A stretch of DNA of 64,000 nucleotides, taken from Streptomyces platensis. Its GTDB lineage: Bacteria; Actinomycetota; Actinomycetes; Streptomycetales; Streptomycetaceae. Position numbers and translations under genes: made by a program. The stretch spans positions 5,394,001-5,458,000 of the forward strand of contig NZ_CP023691.1 in the NCBI RefSeq assembly GCF_008704855.1, given 5' to 3'. Each line of letters begins with the position of its first letter. Position 1 is the stretch's first letter. The notes below the pieces were generated by a model. It saw only the letters and a list, made by a program, of their open reading frames with translations. It had not been told where the DNA came from and made no database searches. Shown piece after piece: positions 18,321 through 26,458 of this stretch.

Positions 18321-18679
18321 GGCGTGTCCGCCCAGCTCGACAAGCTCCGCAGCGAGCAGTGAGTTCTGCCGGCGGTCCGCACGTCCGCTGAGCGCGACCA
18401 CCAACTGCGCGCCGTGCGCTGAGCGCGCGACCGCCAACTCCGCCCCCTCCGCGGCGAATCGGCGCCGGGCGAACCCGCTCCGCCCGGAGCATTACGGCGA
18501 AGGTGACATTGCGGTACGTCCTGTCCCCCGCGGGTGCCGAACGGCCGGGACCTGGTTGCCCGGCGGGCCCGGCGTGACGGCATAGTAGGGCGCAGCCCGA
18601 TGAGGGACATGACAATTAACGGTGGCAACGGTGCGCTGTTGCGCTCGGCGCCGCCCCGTACCAGGGGGACTCCCGCTCC
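18321..18679. other. Gene-poor stretch before the protease gene
   Basis: No convincing gene in 359 bases. A frame beginning at GTG 18324 stops after 12 codons. The following sequence repeats GCTGAGCGCG-like words (near 18388 and 18418), as in decayed coding DNA, but no family is recognisable. A weak promoter-like pair, TTGCCC (18556) and CATAGT (18581) with a 19-base spacer, may serve the protease gene. Confidence 0.4.
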
Positions 18680-19834
18680 ATGCCATCCATCCGCCGCTCC
18701 ACCGCCGCCGCCGCGGCACTCGTCGCACTGCTCGCGGGCACCGTCACCGCCTGCGGCCCGGACGATGCCGTCGGCGGTGCGGCCGCCGACCAGAAGGACC
18801 GGGCCGACGGGGGCTTCAAGCTTCCCAGTGGCGCGCCGACCAGCCTGGACGACCTGAAGAAGTGGAAGGACGGCGGCTGGCAGGACTGGGACAAGTGGGC
18901 CCGCGACGCAAAGGACTTCGCCAACCCGGTCATCAAGGACCACTGGAAGTCCGACCGGCTGGCCAAGGCGAAGACCTCGCCGGAGATCGGCGTCAAGGCC
19001 ACCGGCACGGGGAGTGAGTTCGAGGGTACCGACCCCGAACCGCAGCCGGTCACCGCCGAGCAGGTCGCCCGGCCGTACCACCAGCACATGGCCCCGGTCG
19101 GGAAGATCTTCTTCGACAGCCCCAAGGGCCCGATGGTCTGCTCCGGCACGATCGTCGAGGACCCGGCGCACCCCGGGAAGTCCAACCTGGTGTGGACCGC
19201 GGGCCACTGTGTGCACTCCGGCAAGCAGGGCGGCTGGATGCGCAATATCGTCTTCGTGCCGTCCTACAACGACAACGGCGTGCCGATGAACCAGGTCAAC
19301 AGCACGCCCGCCCAGCAGGTCACGCCCTACGGCCGGTTCTGGGCCGACTGGATCACCACCTCCGGTGAGTGGATCAACATGGGCAGCGAGAAGTCCGGCA
19401 ACGGCGGCTCCGCCTACGACTTCGCCGTGCTGCACGTCAAGCCGGAGAACGGCAGCGGCAAGTCCCTCCAGGAGACCGTCGGCAACGCCGCCCGGGTCTG
19501 GTTCAACGCCCCCGCCGCGAACCAGATCGGCTCCCTGGACGCCTTCGGCTACCCGGCGGCTCCCCCCTACGACGGCGCGCGCATGATGAACTGCCCGGCC
19601 CGCCCCGGCCGCCTCGTCATGCAGCAGGGCACGCCCGCCATGAACCGCATCGGCTGCACCATGACCGGCGGCACCTCCGGCGGCGGCTGGTTCGTCAACC
19701 GCGGCGGCAAGCTGACCCTGGTGTCCAACACCTCCATCAGCTCCAACGCCCACACCTGGCTGGCCGGCCCCCACCTGGGCCCGGAGGCCCAGCGGGTCTT
19801 CGCCGACATCAGCCGGAAGTTCGCGAACCGGTAG
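18680..19834 (+). CDS. Secreted trypsin-like serine protease (lipoprotein)
   Basis: Extracytoplasmic protease of 384 residues with a signal sequence ending in a lipobox-like TVTAC (Cys25). A propeptide-like region follows. The chymotrypsin-fold triad is visible: TAGHC (His176), AYDFAVL (Asp247) and GGTSGGGWF (Ser333). The GTSGGG site resembles the V8/glutamyl-endopeptidase-like group. The specificity cannot be read with confidence. A perfect 14-bp hairpin follows at 19842-19881. Confidence 0.9.
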   Translation: MPSIRRSTAAAAALVALLAGTVTACGPDDAVGGAAADQKDRADGGFKLPSGAPTSLDDLKKWKDGGWQDWDKWARDAKDFANPVIKDHWKSDRLAKAKTSPEIGVKATGTGSEFEGTDPEPQPVTAEQVARPYHQHMAPVGKIFFDSPKGPMVCSGTIVEDPAHPGKSNLVWTAGHCVHSGKQGGWMRNIVFVPSYNDNGVPMNQVNSTPAQQVTPYGRFWADWITTSGEWINMGSEKSGNGGSAYDFAVLHVKPENGSGKSLQETVGNAARVWFNAPAANQIGSLDAFGYPAAPPYDGARMMNCPARPGRLVMQQGTPAMNRIGCTMTGGTSGGGWFVNRGGKLTLVSNTSISSNAHTWLAGPHLGPEAQRVFADISRKFANR

Positions 19835-19841
19835 GGGAGGA

Positions 19842-19881
19842 CGGGGCGGCGGAGGCGGCTCAGAGCCCCTCCGCCGCCCCG
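19842..19881. terminator. Hairpin terminator between the protease and MocR genes
   Basis: A 14-bp stem, CGGGGCGGCGGAGG (19842-19855) with CCTCCGCCGCCCCG (19868-19881), encloses a 12-base loop. It lies between convergent stops, so it can serve both strands. Confidence 0.8.
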
Positions 19882-19891
19882 CCCACGGCCG

Positions 19892-21319
19892 CTACCCCAG
19901 AGGCGGCAGCGCCCGGCACAGCGCCTCCAGGGCGGCGGGGAAGGCGCTGTCGCTGGGGGCCGCATAGCCGACGACCAGGCCGTGGTGGGCCGTCATGGTG
20001 GCCTCGGGGTGGCGGTAGCCGGACAGGCCGTCGAGGGCCAGGCCCTGCCAGCGGGCGGCGCGCAGGGCCGCTTGTTCGTCCGGCTCGCCCGCGCCGTCGG
20101 GGAGTTGGAGGACGGCGTGCAGACCGGCCGCGATGCCGGTGACGGTGAGGTGCGGGGCATGGTCGGCCACCGCGTCGAGCAGCTGGTCGCGGCGCCGGCG
20201 GTAGCGCTGGCGCATCCGGCGGATGTGCCGGTCGTAGGCGCCGTGGGCGAGGAACTCGGCGAGGGTGAGCTGGTCGGTGACGCCCGCCCAGGCCTCGCGC
20301 TCGCCCTTGGCCTCCAGTACGGCGTCGATGAGCCGGTCGGGAAGCACCATCCAGCCCAGCCGCACCGCGGGGGAGAGGCTCTTGCTGACCGAGCCGATAT
20401 GGAGGACACGCTCCGGATCCAGGCCCTGGAGGGCGCCGACGGGCTTGCGGTCGTAGCGGAATTCACCGTCGTAGTCGTCTTCGAGGACGTACCTTCCGCT
20501 CTCCCTCGCCCAGTTGATGACCGCGGCCCGGCGGTCCGGGTGCAGCGGCACGCCGAGCGGGAATTGGTGCGCCGGGGTGAGCAGCACCGCCTCCACTCCC
20601 TTGGCTTCCGCCAACTCCGCACTCACGGCGCCGTGTTCGTCGATGCCGAGGGGGTGGGTGCGGAGGCCGGCGGTGGCCAGGAGATGGCGGTGGAACGGCA
20701 GGCCGTAGGACTCGACGGCGAGCGGCCCGGGGAGCACGGCGGGCAGCAGCAGCCGCAGCGCGTGGGCGAAGCCGGAGCAGATCACGATGCGTTCGGGGTC
20801 GGTGCGTACGCCACGGGTGCGCGCCAGGTAGTCGGCGAGGGCGCGGCGCAGTTCGGGGCGGCCGCGCGGGTCGCCGGGGCCGAACGCGTCGTGCGGGGCG
20901 GCGGTCAGCGCACGGCGCGCGGCGGCGAGCCAGGCGGTGCGCGGAAAGGACGCGGCGTCCGGCTGGCCCTGGAGGAGGTTGTGCGTGGGGCGGCTCACCG
21001 GGGCGCGGTGGGCCGGGGCCCGGGTGGGCGTCAGCGGCTGCGCGCGGTGGGCGACGCGGGTGCCGGAGCCCTGCCGGGCGCTGAGCCAGCCCTCGGCGAC
21101 GAGTTCGGCGTAGGCGTCGGCGACGGTGTTACGGGCGATGCCGAGGTCGGCGGCGAGCGAGCGGTAGGGCGGCAGCCGCGTGCCGGGGGTGAGCCGTCCG
21201 GACCGTACCGCGTCCCGCAGCGCCCGGATGAGGACGGCGCGGCGGCTGCCGGGCCCGGTCAGCTCCAGATGCAGATCGGCGCCCAGGCTCTCCGCGAGAT
21301 TGACCCATGATTCCGGCAT
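19892..21319 (-). CDS. MocR/PdxR-type GntR-aminotransferase regulator (copy 1)
   Basis: Regulator of 475 residues with an N-terminal GntR winged helix (LRDAVRSGRLTPGTRLPPYR, then LGIARNTVADAYAELVAEG) and a C-terminal fold-I aminotransferase-like domain. Probable PLP lysine is in GSVSKSLSP; the LEDDYDGEFRYD segment is typical. Such proteins sense PLP or amino-acid adducts and control a divergent gene. Here the divergent gene is the CMD gene at 21366, 46 bases away. It is strikingly similar to the MocR at 23762, sharing long identical stretches in the DNA-binding domain. Confidence 0.93.
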   Translation of the reverse strand: MPESWVNLAESLGADLHLELTGPGSRRAVLIRALRDAVRSGRLTPGTRLPPYRSLAADLGIARNTVADAYAELVAEGWLSARQGSGTRVAHRAQPLTPTRAPAHRAPVSRPTHNLLQGQPDAASFPRTAWLAAARRALTAAPHDAFGPGDPRGRPELRRALADYLARTRGVRTDPERIVICSGFAHALRLLLPAVLPGPLAVESYGLPFHRHLLATAGLRTHPLGIDEHGAVSAELAEAKGVEAVLLTPAHQFPLGVPLHPDRRAAVINWARESGRYVLEDDYDGEFRYDRKPVGALQGLDPERVLHIGSVSKSLSPAVRLGWMVLPDRLIDAVLEAKGEREAWAGVTDQLTLAEFLAHGAYDRHIRRMRQRYRRRRDQLLDAVADHAPHLTVTGIAAGLHAVLQLPDGAGEPDEQAALRAARWQGLALDGLSGYRHPEATMTAHHGLVVGYAAPSDSAFPAALEALCRALPPLG

Positions 21320-21365
21320 GGAAATGCACCCTACAGCCGGTCGCCTGCTCTTCTAGATTCAAGGC

Positions 21366-21896
21366 ATGACGAATGAAGCGCAGCTCAACACGGCACAGAT
21401 CACCGCTCGGATCGACGAGGCGAACATGGCGGACGAGAGGGCGGGCCGCAGCCCCCGGGTCAATTTCGCGAAGGCCGCGCCGAAGGCCTTCAAGGCTCTG
21501 ATCGGCTTTGACGCCGCGGCCCGTGAGGGGCTTGACCCGGCCCTGGTGGAACTGGTCCAGATCCGGTCCTCGCAGCTCAACAAGTGCGCGTACTGCCTGC
21601 ACATGCACACCACCGACGCCCGCAAGGCCGGTGAGAGCGAGGAGCGCCTGCACATGGTCGCCGTCTGGGAGGAGGCCGCACACTTCTTCACCCCCAAGGA
21701 GCGGGCGGCCCTCGCCCTCACCGAGGCCGTGACCCTGGTGGCGCAGGGCGGCGTACCGGACGAGGTCTACCAGCGCGCCGCCGCCCACTTCGACGAGCCG
21801 GAACTGGCCCGCCTGCTGGCCCTGATCTTCACCATCAACACCTGGAACCGGCTCGCCCTCAGCACGGGGAAGGTGGCGGGGACGGACGAGCGGTAG
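21366..21896 (+). CDS. Carboxymuconolactone decarboxylase family protein (CMD copy 1)
   Basis: AhpD/CMD family protein of 176 residues with the redox motif CAYCLHMHTTDARKAGE (C-x2-C-x2-MH). The motif matches alkylhydroperoxidase-type members, which use two cysteines and a histidine. It is divergent from MocR copy 1, which probably regulates it. It closely resembles the two CMD proteins encoded at 22699-23714. Confidence 0.9.
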   Translation: MTNEAQLNTAQITARIDEANMADERAGRSPRVNFAKAAPKAFKALIGFDAAAREGLDPALVELVQIRSSQLNKCAYCLHMHTTDARKAGESEERLHMVAVWEEAAHFFTPKERAALALTEAVTLVAQGGVPDEVYQRAAAHFDEPELARLLALIFTINTWNRLALSTGKVAGTDER

Positions 21897-21960
21897 GAGG
21901 GTGGGGCCGGGCCCGGCGTGGGGACGGGCCCGACCTCCCTCCCAAAGGCCCTCAGGGCCT
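21897..21960. terminator. GC-rich dyad between convergent CMD and PEP-mutase-like genes
   Basis: The 77-base gap between convergent stops is full of self-complementary words (GGGCCGGGCCC, CGGGCCCGACC and GGCCCTCAGGGCC). Several hairpins are possible; a bidirectional terminator is likely, but no single stem is decisive. Confidence 0.45.
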
Positions 21961-21973
21961 CAGCCCCCCGCCG

Positions 21974-22702
21974 TCATCCCCCTCCCAGCTCCTCCCGCAG
22001 CCGCTCCGCCATCCCCGTCAGGGCCGCCATCGCCCGCTGCTGGAGGCCGGGGCCGAAGGTGACCCGGGCCGCGCCCAGGGTGCCGAGTTCGCGGGGTGCG
22101 GGGCCGTCGGGCGTCACCACGGCATTGACCGGGAGGCCGATGGCGCTGGCCAGGTCGGCCAGCAGGGGCGGCGGGGCGAGGATCGGGTAGACGCAGTCGG
22201 CGCCGGCCTCGGCGTAAAGGCGGCCGCGGCGGACCGTCTCGTCCCGGTCCGGGACGCCGCACAGGTAGGTGTCGATCCGGGCGTTGATCACCAGGGCGTC
22301 GCCCGCCTCGGCGCGTACCTCGGCCAGCCAGTCGGCCTGCTGGTGCGCGTCCCGCAGGGTGCCGGTGGCGTGGTCGGCGTCCTCCAGGTTGCAGCCCACC
22401 GCCCCCGCGTCCGCGAGCCGGCCGACCAACTCCCGGGCGGACAGACCGTATCCGGCTTCCACGTCCGCCGAGACCGGGATGCCGACGGCGCGGACGATAC
22501 GGCGCACGGCGGCGAACATCTCGTCGGGCGGGGTCGCACCGTCCTCGTAACCGAGGGAGGCCGCGACGCCCGCGCTGGGCGTGGCCAGCGCCGGGAACCC
22601 GGCGTCGGCGAAGACCTGGGCACTCGCCGCGTCCCACGGTCCGGGAAGGACCAGCGGGAGATCGAGGCCGTGGTGCAGGGCACGGAGTACGGCGGCCGTC
22701 AT
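21974..22702 (-). CDS. Isocitrate lyase/PEP mutase family protein
   Basis: TIM-barrel protein of 242 residues of the isocitrate lyase/phosphoenolpyruvate mutase superfamily. Visible are the PGPWDAASAQVFADAGFPAL opening, PVSADVEAGYG (metal-site acidic residues) and VGCNLEDADH. The usual lyase KKCGH motif is not seen. Small members of this group cleave or rearrange 2-oxo acids; the substrate is unknown. Its ATG overlaps the stop of the CMD gene upstream (22699-22702), making it the third gene of a coupled operon. Confidence 0.85.
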   Translation of the reverse strand: MTAAVLRALHHGLDLPLVLPGPWDAASAQVFADAGFPALATPSAGVAASLGYEDGATPPDEMFAAVRRIVRAVGIPVSADVEAGYGLSARELVGRLADAGAVGCNLEDADHATGTLRDAHQQADWLAEVRAEAGDALVINARIDTYLCGVPDRDETVRRGRLYAEAGADCVYPILAPPPLLADLASAIGLPVNAVVTPDGPAPRELGTLGAARVTFGPGLQQRAMAALTGMAERLREELGGG

Positions 22703-23199
22703 GACGCACCTCCGACGGGGGTGCGCACCGCTTCGGTGGGGGCCAGATTCGCCCCCACCGGGATACGGGCCGCGACATTGATCCGGTTCCAGGAGTTGAT
22801 GGCCGTGATCAGGGCGAGGAGGCGGACGATGTCGGTGTCCTCGAAGTGGGCCGCTGCCCGGTCGTAGACCTCATCCGGGACGCCGCTCCGGGGCAGCAGG
22901 GTCACCGCCTCGGTGAGGGCTAGGGCCGCCTGCTCCTTGGGGGAGTAGAGACCGGCGGCCTCTTCCCAGGTGCCGAGAAGGGCGATCCGCTCCTCGGTCT
23001 CCCCGGCCTTGCGGGCATCCGTGACATGCATATCGAGACAGAAAGCGCAGTGGTTGAGCTGCGAGGCCCGGATGAGGAGGAGCTCGACCAGGGCCGGGTC
23101 GAGGTCCTTCTTGGCGGCGCGGGTCAGTGCCAGCAGCGGACCGTAGATGCCCGGCGCGAGCCGGTAGAAGCGCAGCCGCGGGGTCTCTGTCGTGGTCAT
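22699..23199 (-). CDS. Carboxymuconolactone decarboxylase family protein (CMD copy 3)
   Basis: AhpD/CMD protein of 166 residues with CAFCLDMHVTDARKAGETE. Both ends overlap its neighbours by 4 bases (ATGA), so it is translationally coupled to the CMD gene before it and the PEP-mutase-like gene after it. It is clearly related to the adjacent copy, consistent with tandem duplication. Confidence 0.9.
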   Translation of the reverse strand: MTTTETPRLRFYRLAPGIYGPLLALTRAAKKDLDPALVELLLIRASQLNHCAFCLDMHVTDARKAGETEERIALLGTWEEAAGLYSPKEQAALALTEAVTLLPRSGVPDEVYDRAAAHFEDTDIVRLLALITAINSWNRINVAARIPVGANLAPTEAVRTPVGGAS

Positions 23200-23714
23200 G
23201 CCTGCCCCGGGGCCATGCGGGTGGCGACGCCGAAGCGGTTCCAGGCGTTGATGGTGGTGATCAGGGCGATGAGCTGGGCGAGTTCGGTGTCGCCGAAGTG
23301 GCCCGCGGCGCGGTCGTAGACGGCGTCCGGGACGAAGCCGTCGGTGAGGAGGGTGATCGCCTCGGTGAGGGCGAGGGCGGCCTGTTCCTTGTCGGTGTAG
23401 TGGCCGGCGGCCTCCTCCCAGGCGTTGAGGAGGTAGACGCGCTGCTCGGTCTCGCCGGCCTTGCGGGCGTCCTTGATGTGCATATCGATGCAGAAGGCGC
23501 AGTGGTTGAGCTGCGACGCGCGGATCTTGACCAGCTCGACCAGCGTCGGGTCGAGGCCCTGCTTCGCCGCCACGTCCAGCGCGATCATGGCCTTGTAGAC
23601 GTCCGGCGCGAGCTTCGCCCAGTGCAGCCGGGGGCCGTGCCGGTGCGCCGCGCCCTCCGCCGTCCCGGGGGCCGTGGCCGGTGTCGTCGTCTGTGCTGTC
23701 GGTGTGGTCGTCAT
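23196..23714 (-). CDS. Carboxymuconolactone decarboxylase family protein (CMD copy 2)
   Basis: AhpD/CMD protein of 172 residues with CAFCIDMHIKDARKAGETE and a Thr/Ala-rich N-terminus. It is the first gene of a three-gene operon (two CMD genes, then a PEP-mutase-like gene) and divergent from MocR copy 2 at 23762 with 47 bases between starts, so MocR copy 2 is the likely regulator. Confidence 0.9.
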   Translation of the reverse strand: MTTTPTAQTTTPATAPGTAEGAAHRHGPRLHWAKLAPDVYKAMIALDVAAKQGLDPTLVELVKIRASQLNHCAFCIDMHIKDARKAGETEQRVYLLNAWEEAAGHYTDKEQAALALTEAITLLTDGFVPDAVYDRAAGHFGDTELAQLIALITTINAWNRFGVATRMAPGQA

Positions 23715-23761
23715 GGCTACGACGCTACGGCGGCAATGGCACAGCTGTATGGTCCACTTCC

Positions 23762-25183
23762 ATGGGGAATTCCTGGGCCACTTTCGGGCGCGATCTACAC
23801 CTCGACCTCACCGGTCCCGGCGGACTGCGGGCCGCCCTGCTGCGCGCCCTGCGGGATGCCGTACGGTCCGGCCGGCTGGCCCCCGGCACCCGGCTGCCGT
23901 CCTCCCGCTCGCTCGCCGCCGACCTCGGCATCGCCCGTAACACCGTCGCCGACGCCTACGCCGAACTCGTCGCCGAGGGCTGGCTCAGCGCCCGGCAGGG
24001 CTCCGGCACCCGCGTCGCGGCCCGGGTGCTGCCGCGCGCCACCCCCGCCGCACGGCGCACCCCGGGCCCGGCCGGCCACGCCGACCGGCCGCGCTTCGAC
24101 CTCACCCCGGGCACCCCTGATGTCTCCGCCTTCCCCCGCACCGCCTGGCTCGCCGCCGCCCGCCGCGCCCTGACCGCCGCCCCCAGCGAGGCCTTCGGCT
24201 ACGGCACCGCGCGCGGGCGCCCCGAACTCCGCACCGTCCTCGCCGACTACCTCGCCCGCGCCCGCGGGGTACGCGCCGACCCCGACCGCATCGTCATCTG
24301 CGCCGGCTTCATGCAGGGGCTGGCGTTGCTCAGCCGGGCGCTGGGCACCGGGCAGCTGGCCGTCGAGTCGTACGGCCTGGACTTCCACCGCGCCGTCATC
24401 ACCCGCGCCGGCCTGGGCACCGTCCCGCTCACCGTGGACGAACGCGGCGCCCGTACGGAGGAGCTGGCCGGGCTCGACGGCGTACGGGCGGCGCTGCTCA
24501 CCCCCGCCCATCAGTTCCCCACCGGCGTGCCGCTGCACCCCGACCGCCGCGCCGCCGCCGTCAACTGGGCACGGTCCACCGGAGGTTTCATCCTGGAGGA
24601 CGACTACGACGGCGAGTTCCGCTACGACCGCCAGCCGGTCGGCGCCCTCCAGGGACTCGACGCCGACCATGTCGTCTACCTGGGCACCGCCAGCAAGAGC
24701 CTCGCCCCCGCACTGCGGCTGTCCTGGATGGTGCTGCCGGACCGGCTGGTGGATCCGGTGCTCGCGCTCAAGGGCACCGGCGAATGGCAGTCCGGCACGC
24801 TGGATCAGCTCACCCTCGCCGAGTTCCTGTCCTCCGGCGCCTACGACCGCCATCTGCGCGGCATGCGGCTGCGCTACCGGCGGCGCCGCGATCAGCTGGT
24901 GGCCGCCCTGGCCGACCACGCACCCCAGGTCCATGTCTCGGGCATCGCCGCCGGTCTGCACGCCGTGCTGGAACTCCCGCCCGGCACCGAACAGTCCATC
25001 GTCCAGGGAGCCCGCTGGCAGGGCCTCGCCCTGGAGGGCCTGCGCCGCTTCCACGACCCCGCCGCCCCACCGGCCTCCCGCGACGCCCTGGTGGTGGCCT
25101 ACGGCACCCCTCCCGACCACTCCTTCACCCACGCACTGGACGCCCTGCTCCGCGCGCTGCCGCCGGGGGAGCCGGGCGAGTAG
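23762..25183 (+). CDS. MocR/PdxR-type GntR-aminotransferase regulator (copy 2)
   Basis: Regulator of 473 residues with the same architecture as the protein at 19892: GntR winged helix (LGIARNTVADAYAELVAEG) and aminotransferase-like domain with GTASKSLAP as the PLP-lysine site and LEDDYDGEFRYD. The ATG at 23762 gives the usual N-terminus (MGNSWATFGRDLHLDLTGPG); a longer in-frame start at 23681 would read into the divergent CMD gene. It probably controls the divergent CMD operon. Confidence 0.93.
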   Translation: MGNSWATFGRDLHLDLTGPGGLRAALLRALRDAVRSGRLAPGTRLPSSRSLAADLGIARNTVADAYAELVAEGWLSARQGSGTRVAARVLPRATPAARRTPGPAGHADRPRFDLTPGTPDVSAFPRTAWLAAARRALTAAPSEAFGYGTARGRPELRTVLADYLARARGVRADPDRIVICAGFMQGLALLSRALGTGQLAVESYGLDFHRAVITRAGLGTVPLTVDERGARTEELAGLDGVRAALLTPAHQFPTGVPLHPDRRAAAVNWARSTGGFILEDDYDGEFRYDRQPVGALQGLDADHVVYLGTASKSLAPALRLSWMVLPDRLVDPVLALKGTGEWQSGTLDQLTLAEFLSSGAYDRHLRGMRLRYRRRRDQLVAALADHAPQVHVSGIAAGLHAVLELPPGTEQSIVQGARWQGLALEGLRRFHDPAAPPASRDALVVAYGTPPDHSFTHALDALLRALPPGEPGE

Positions 25184-25273
25184 GGGGAAGCAGGCGGGCC
25201 GGTGTGCGCCGCCGCCGCGACGCGCCGGCGTCTGTTCGCGGACGCGATGCGCCGGTCCGGAGCCCGCGCCGCC

Positions 25274-25813
25274 TCACAACTCCCGTACGAAGCACACCCG
25301 GTCCAGCCCCGGCCCGTCGTAGTCGCCGTGCACCGGGACACCGTCGTCGTCGATCCGGTCGCCCGGCTCCAGCCGGAATCCCATACGGGTGTGGTACGCG
25401 ATGGAGTTGCGGTTGTTGGGGCTGGTGATGCAGCGGACCTCGCTACGGGCGGCCGCGCGGGCCAGGGCGAAGAAACGGTCGTAGAGGGTGCTGCCCATGC
25501 CCTTCCCCCGGCCCTCCGGGCACACGGCCGCGAAGTGGATATACGCGGTCCTGGGGTCCGTCTGGGACAGGAAGCCGATCAGAAAGGCGTACAGGGTCCG
25601 GTCCGGCCGTTCGACCAGGAAGCTGGTGTCGGCGAAGTGCTGAAGCCAGAGGCGCGGTACGAGCGACTGGCGTTGCCGTGCGCCCGCCTCGCCGCCCAGG
25701 CCGTCCCACCAGTCGGCGAGGGCCGCCCGCAGCCGCGCGTGATCCGCGGGCGCCGGGCGGCGCAACGTCAGCTGTCCGGGCAGCTGTTCCAGCACTCGGG
25801 CGTGCTCGGTCAT
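25274..25813 (-). CDS. GNAT family N-acetyltransferase
   Basis: Acetyltransferase of 179 residues. The acetyl-CoA-binding motif is seen in VCPEGRGKGMGSTLYDRFFA, and the C-terminal NNRNSIAYHTRMGFRLEPG is the usual late GNAT element. The substrate is unknown. The ATG at 25813 follows GGAGGAG at 8 bases. It is convergent with MocR copy 2. Confidence 0.88.
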   Translation of the reverse strand: MTEHARVLEQLPGQLTLRRPAPADHARLRAALADWWDGLGGEAGARQRQSLVPRLWLQHFADTSFLVERPDRTLYAFLIGFLSQTDPRTAYIHFAAVCPEGRGKGMGSTLYDRFFALARAAARSEVRCITSPNNRNSIAYHTRMGFRLEPGDRIDDDGVPVHGDYDGPGLDRVCFVREL

Positions 25814-26458
25814 GGTCTGGCTCCTCCGTCCTCCGGGGTGAACGGGATCTTGCCCCAATCCGTGGGCCAGCGTAGACGGCGGCCGTTCCGGGCGGCTGGC
25901 GAAAAGTCGCCTCTCGCCCGGCCAACTCTCTTGCGCTCTCTTGCGCGAACAGCTCGTTGCGGCGACAAAGGAGGAACCGCCGCACTGTTCGCCTGACCCT
26001 GCCGTGTGCGTTGCGCGGGCAAAGTGAGCGAATGGCCGACAGCTCTCCACCCCGCGTACGCCGCGCACTCAACTGCACGGTTGCGCAACGGCGGTTGAGG
26101 GTGGTGCCGTCACCGCTCCCGGCGACGTCCCGTACTGACCGTGTGTCACCAGTCCCGACCCGTGTCACATATACGCCCGATGGCGCGCGCCCCGCTGCGT
26201 CCCGGGCGCCACTACGCGCTGCGCCATTCAGGGTAATTGGGTGTGACCCCTATGGCGTGGCGGCATGATCGACGCGCCTACTGATGCTAACGACCGGCGG
26301 GTTGCCCACCTGGCGGATGGCGTAGGTATGCAGGTGCGAATCACCGTCGCCATCATTACCGAGCCTGCTCTCCAGGTTGATGCCCACTTCCCGCAGAACC
26401 ACAAGCTCCGCGGGGAGCTGAACGGCCCGCCCACATCCAGCAACCGGAGGGCCATCAC
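25814..26458. other. Long intergenic region before the giant Ig-repeat gene
   Basis: No gene is supported in 645 bases. Features seen are a repeated CTCTTGCGC word near 25928-25946, and a direct repeat GTGTCAC at 26143-26149 and 26162-26168 (19 bases apart, about two helical turns) followed by an AT-richer CATATA. These could be promoter elements. An ORF starting at 26265 overlaps the Ig gene start and has no ribosome-binding site. The last 200 bases would be a long untranslated leader for the Ig gene. Confidence 0.4.
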
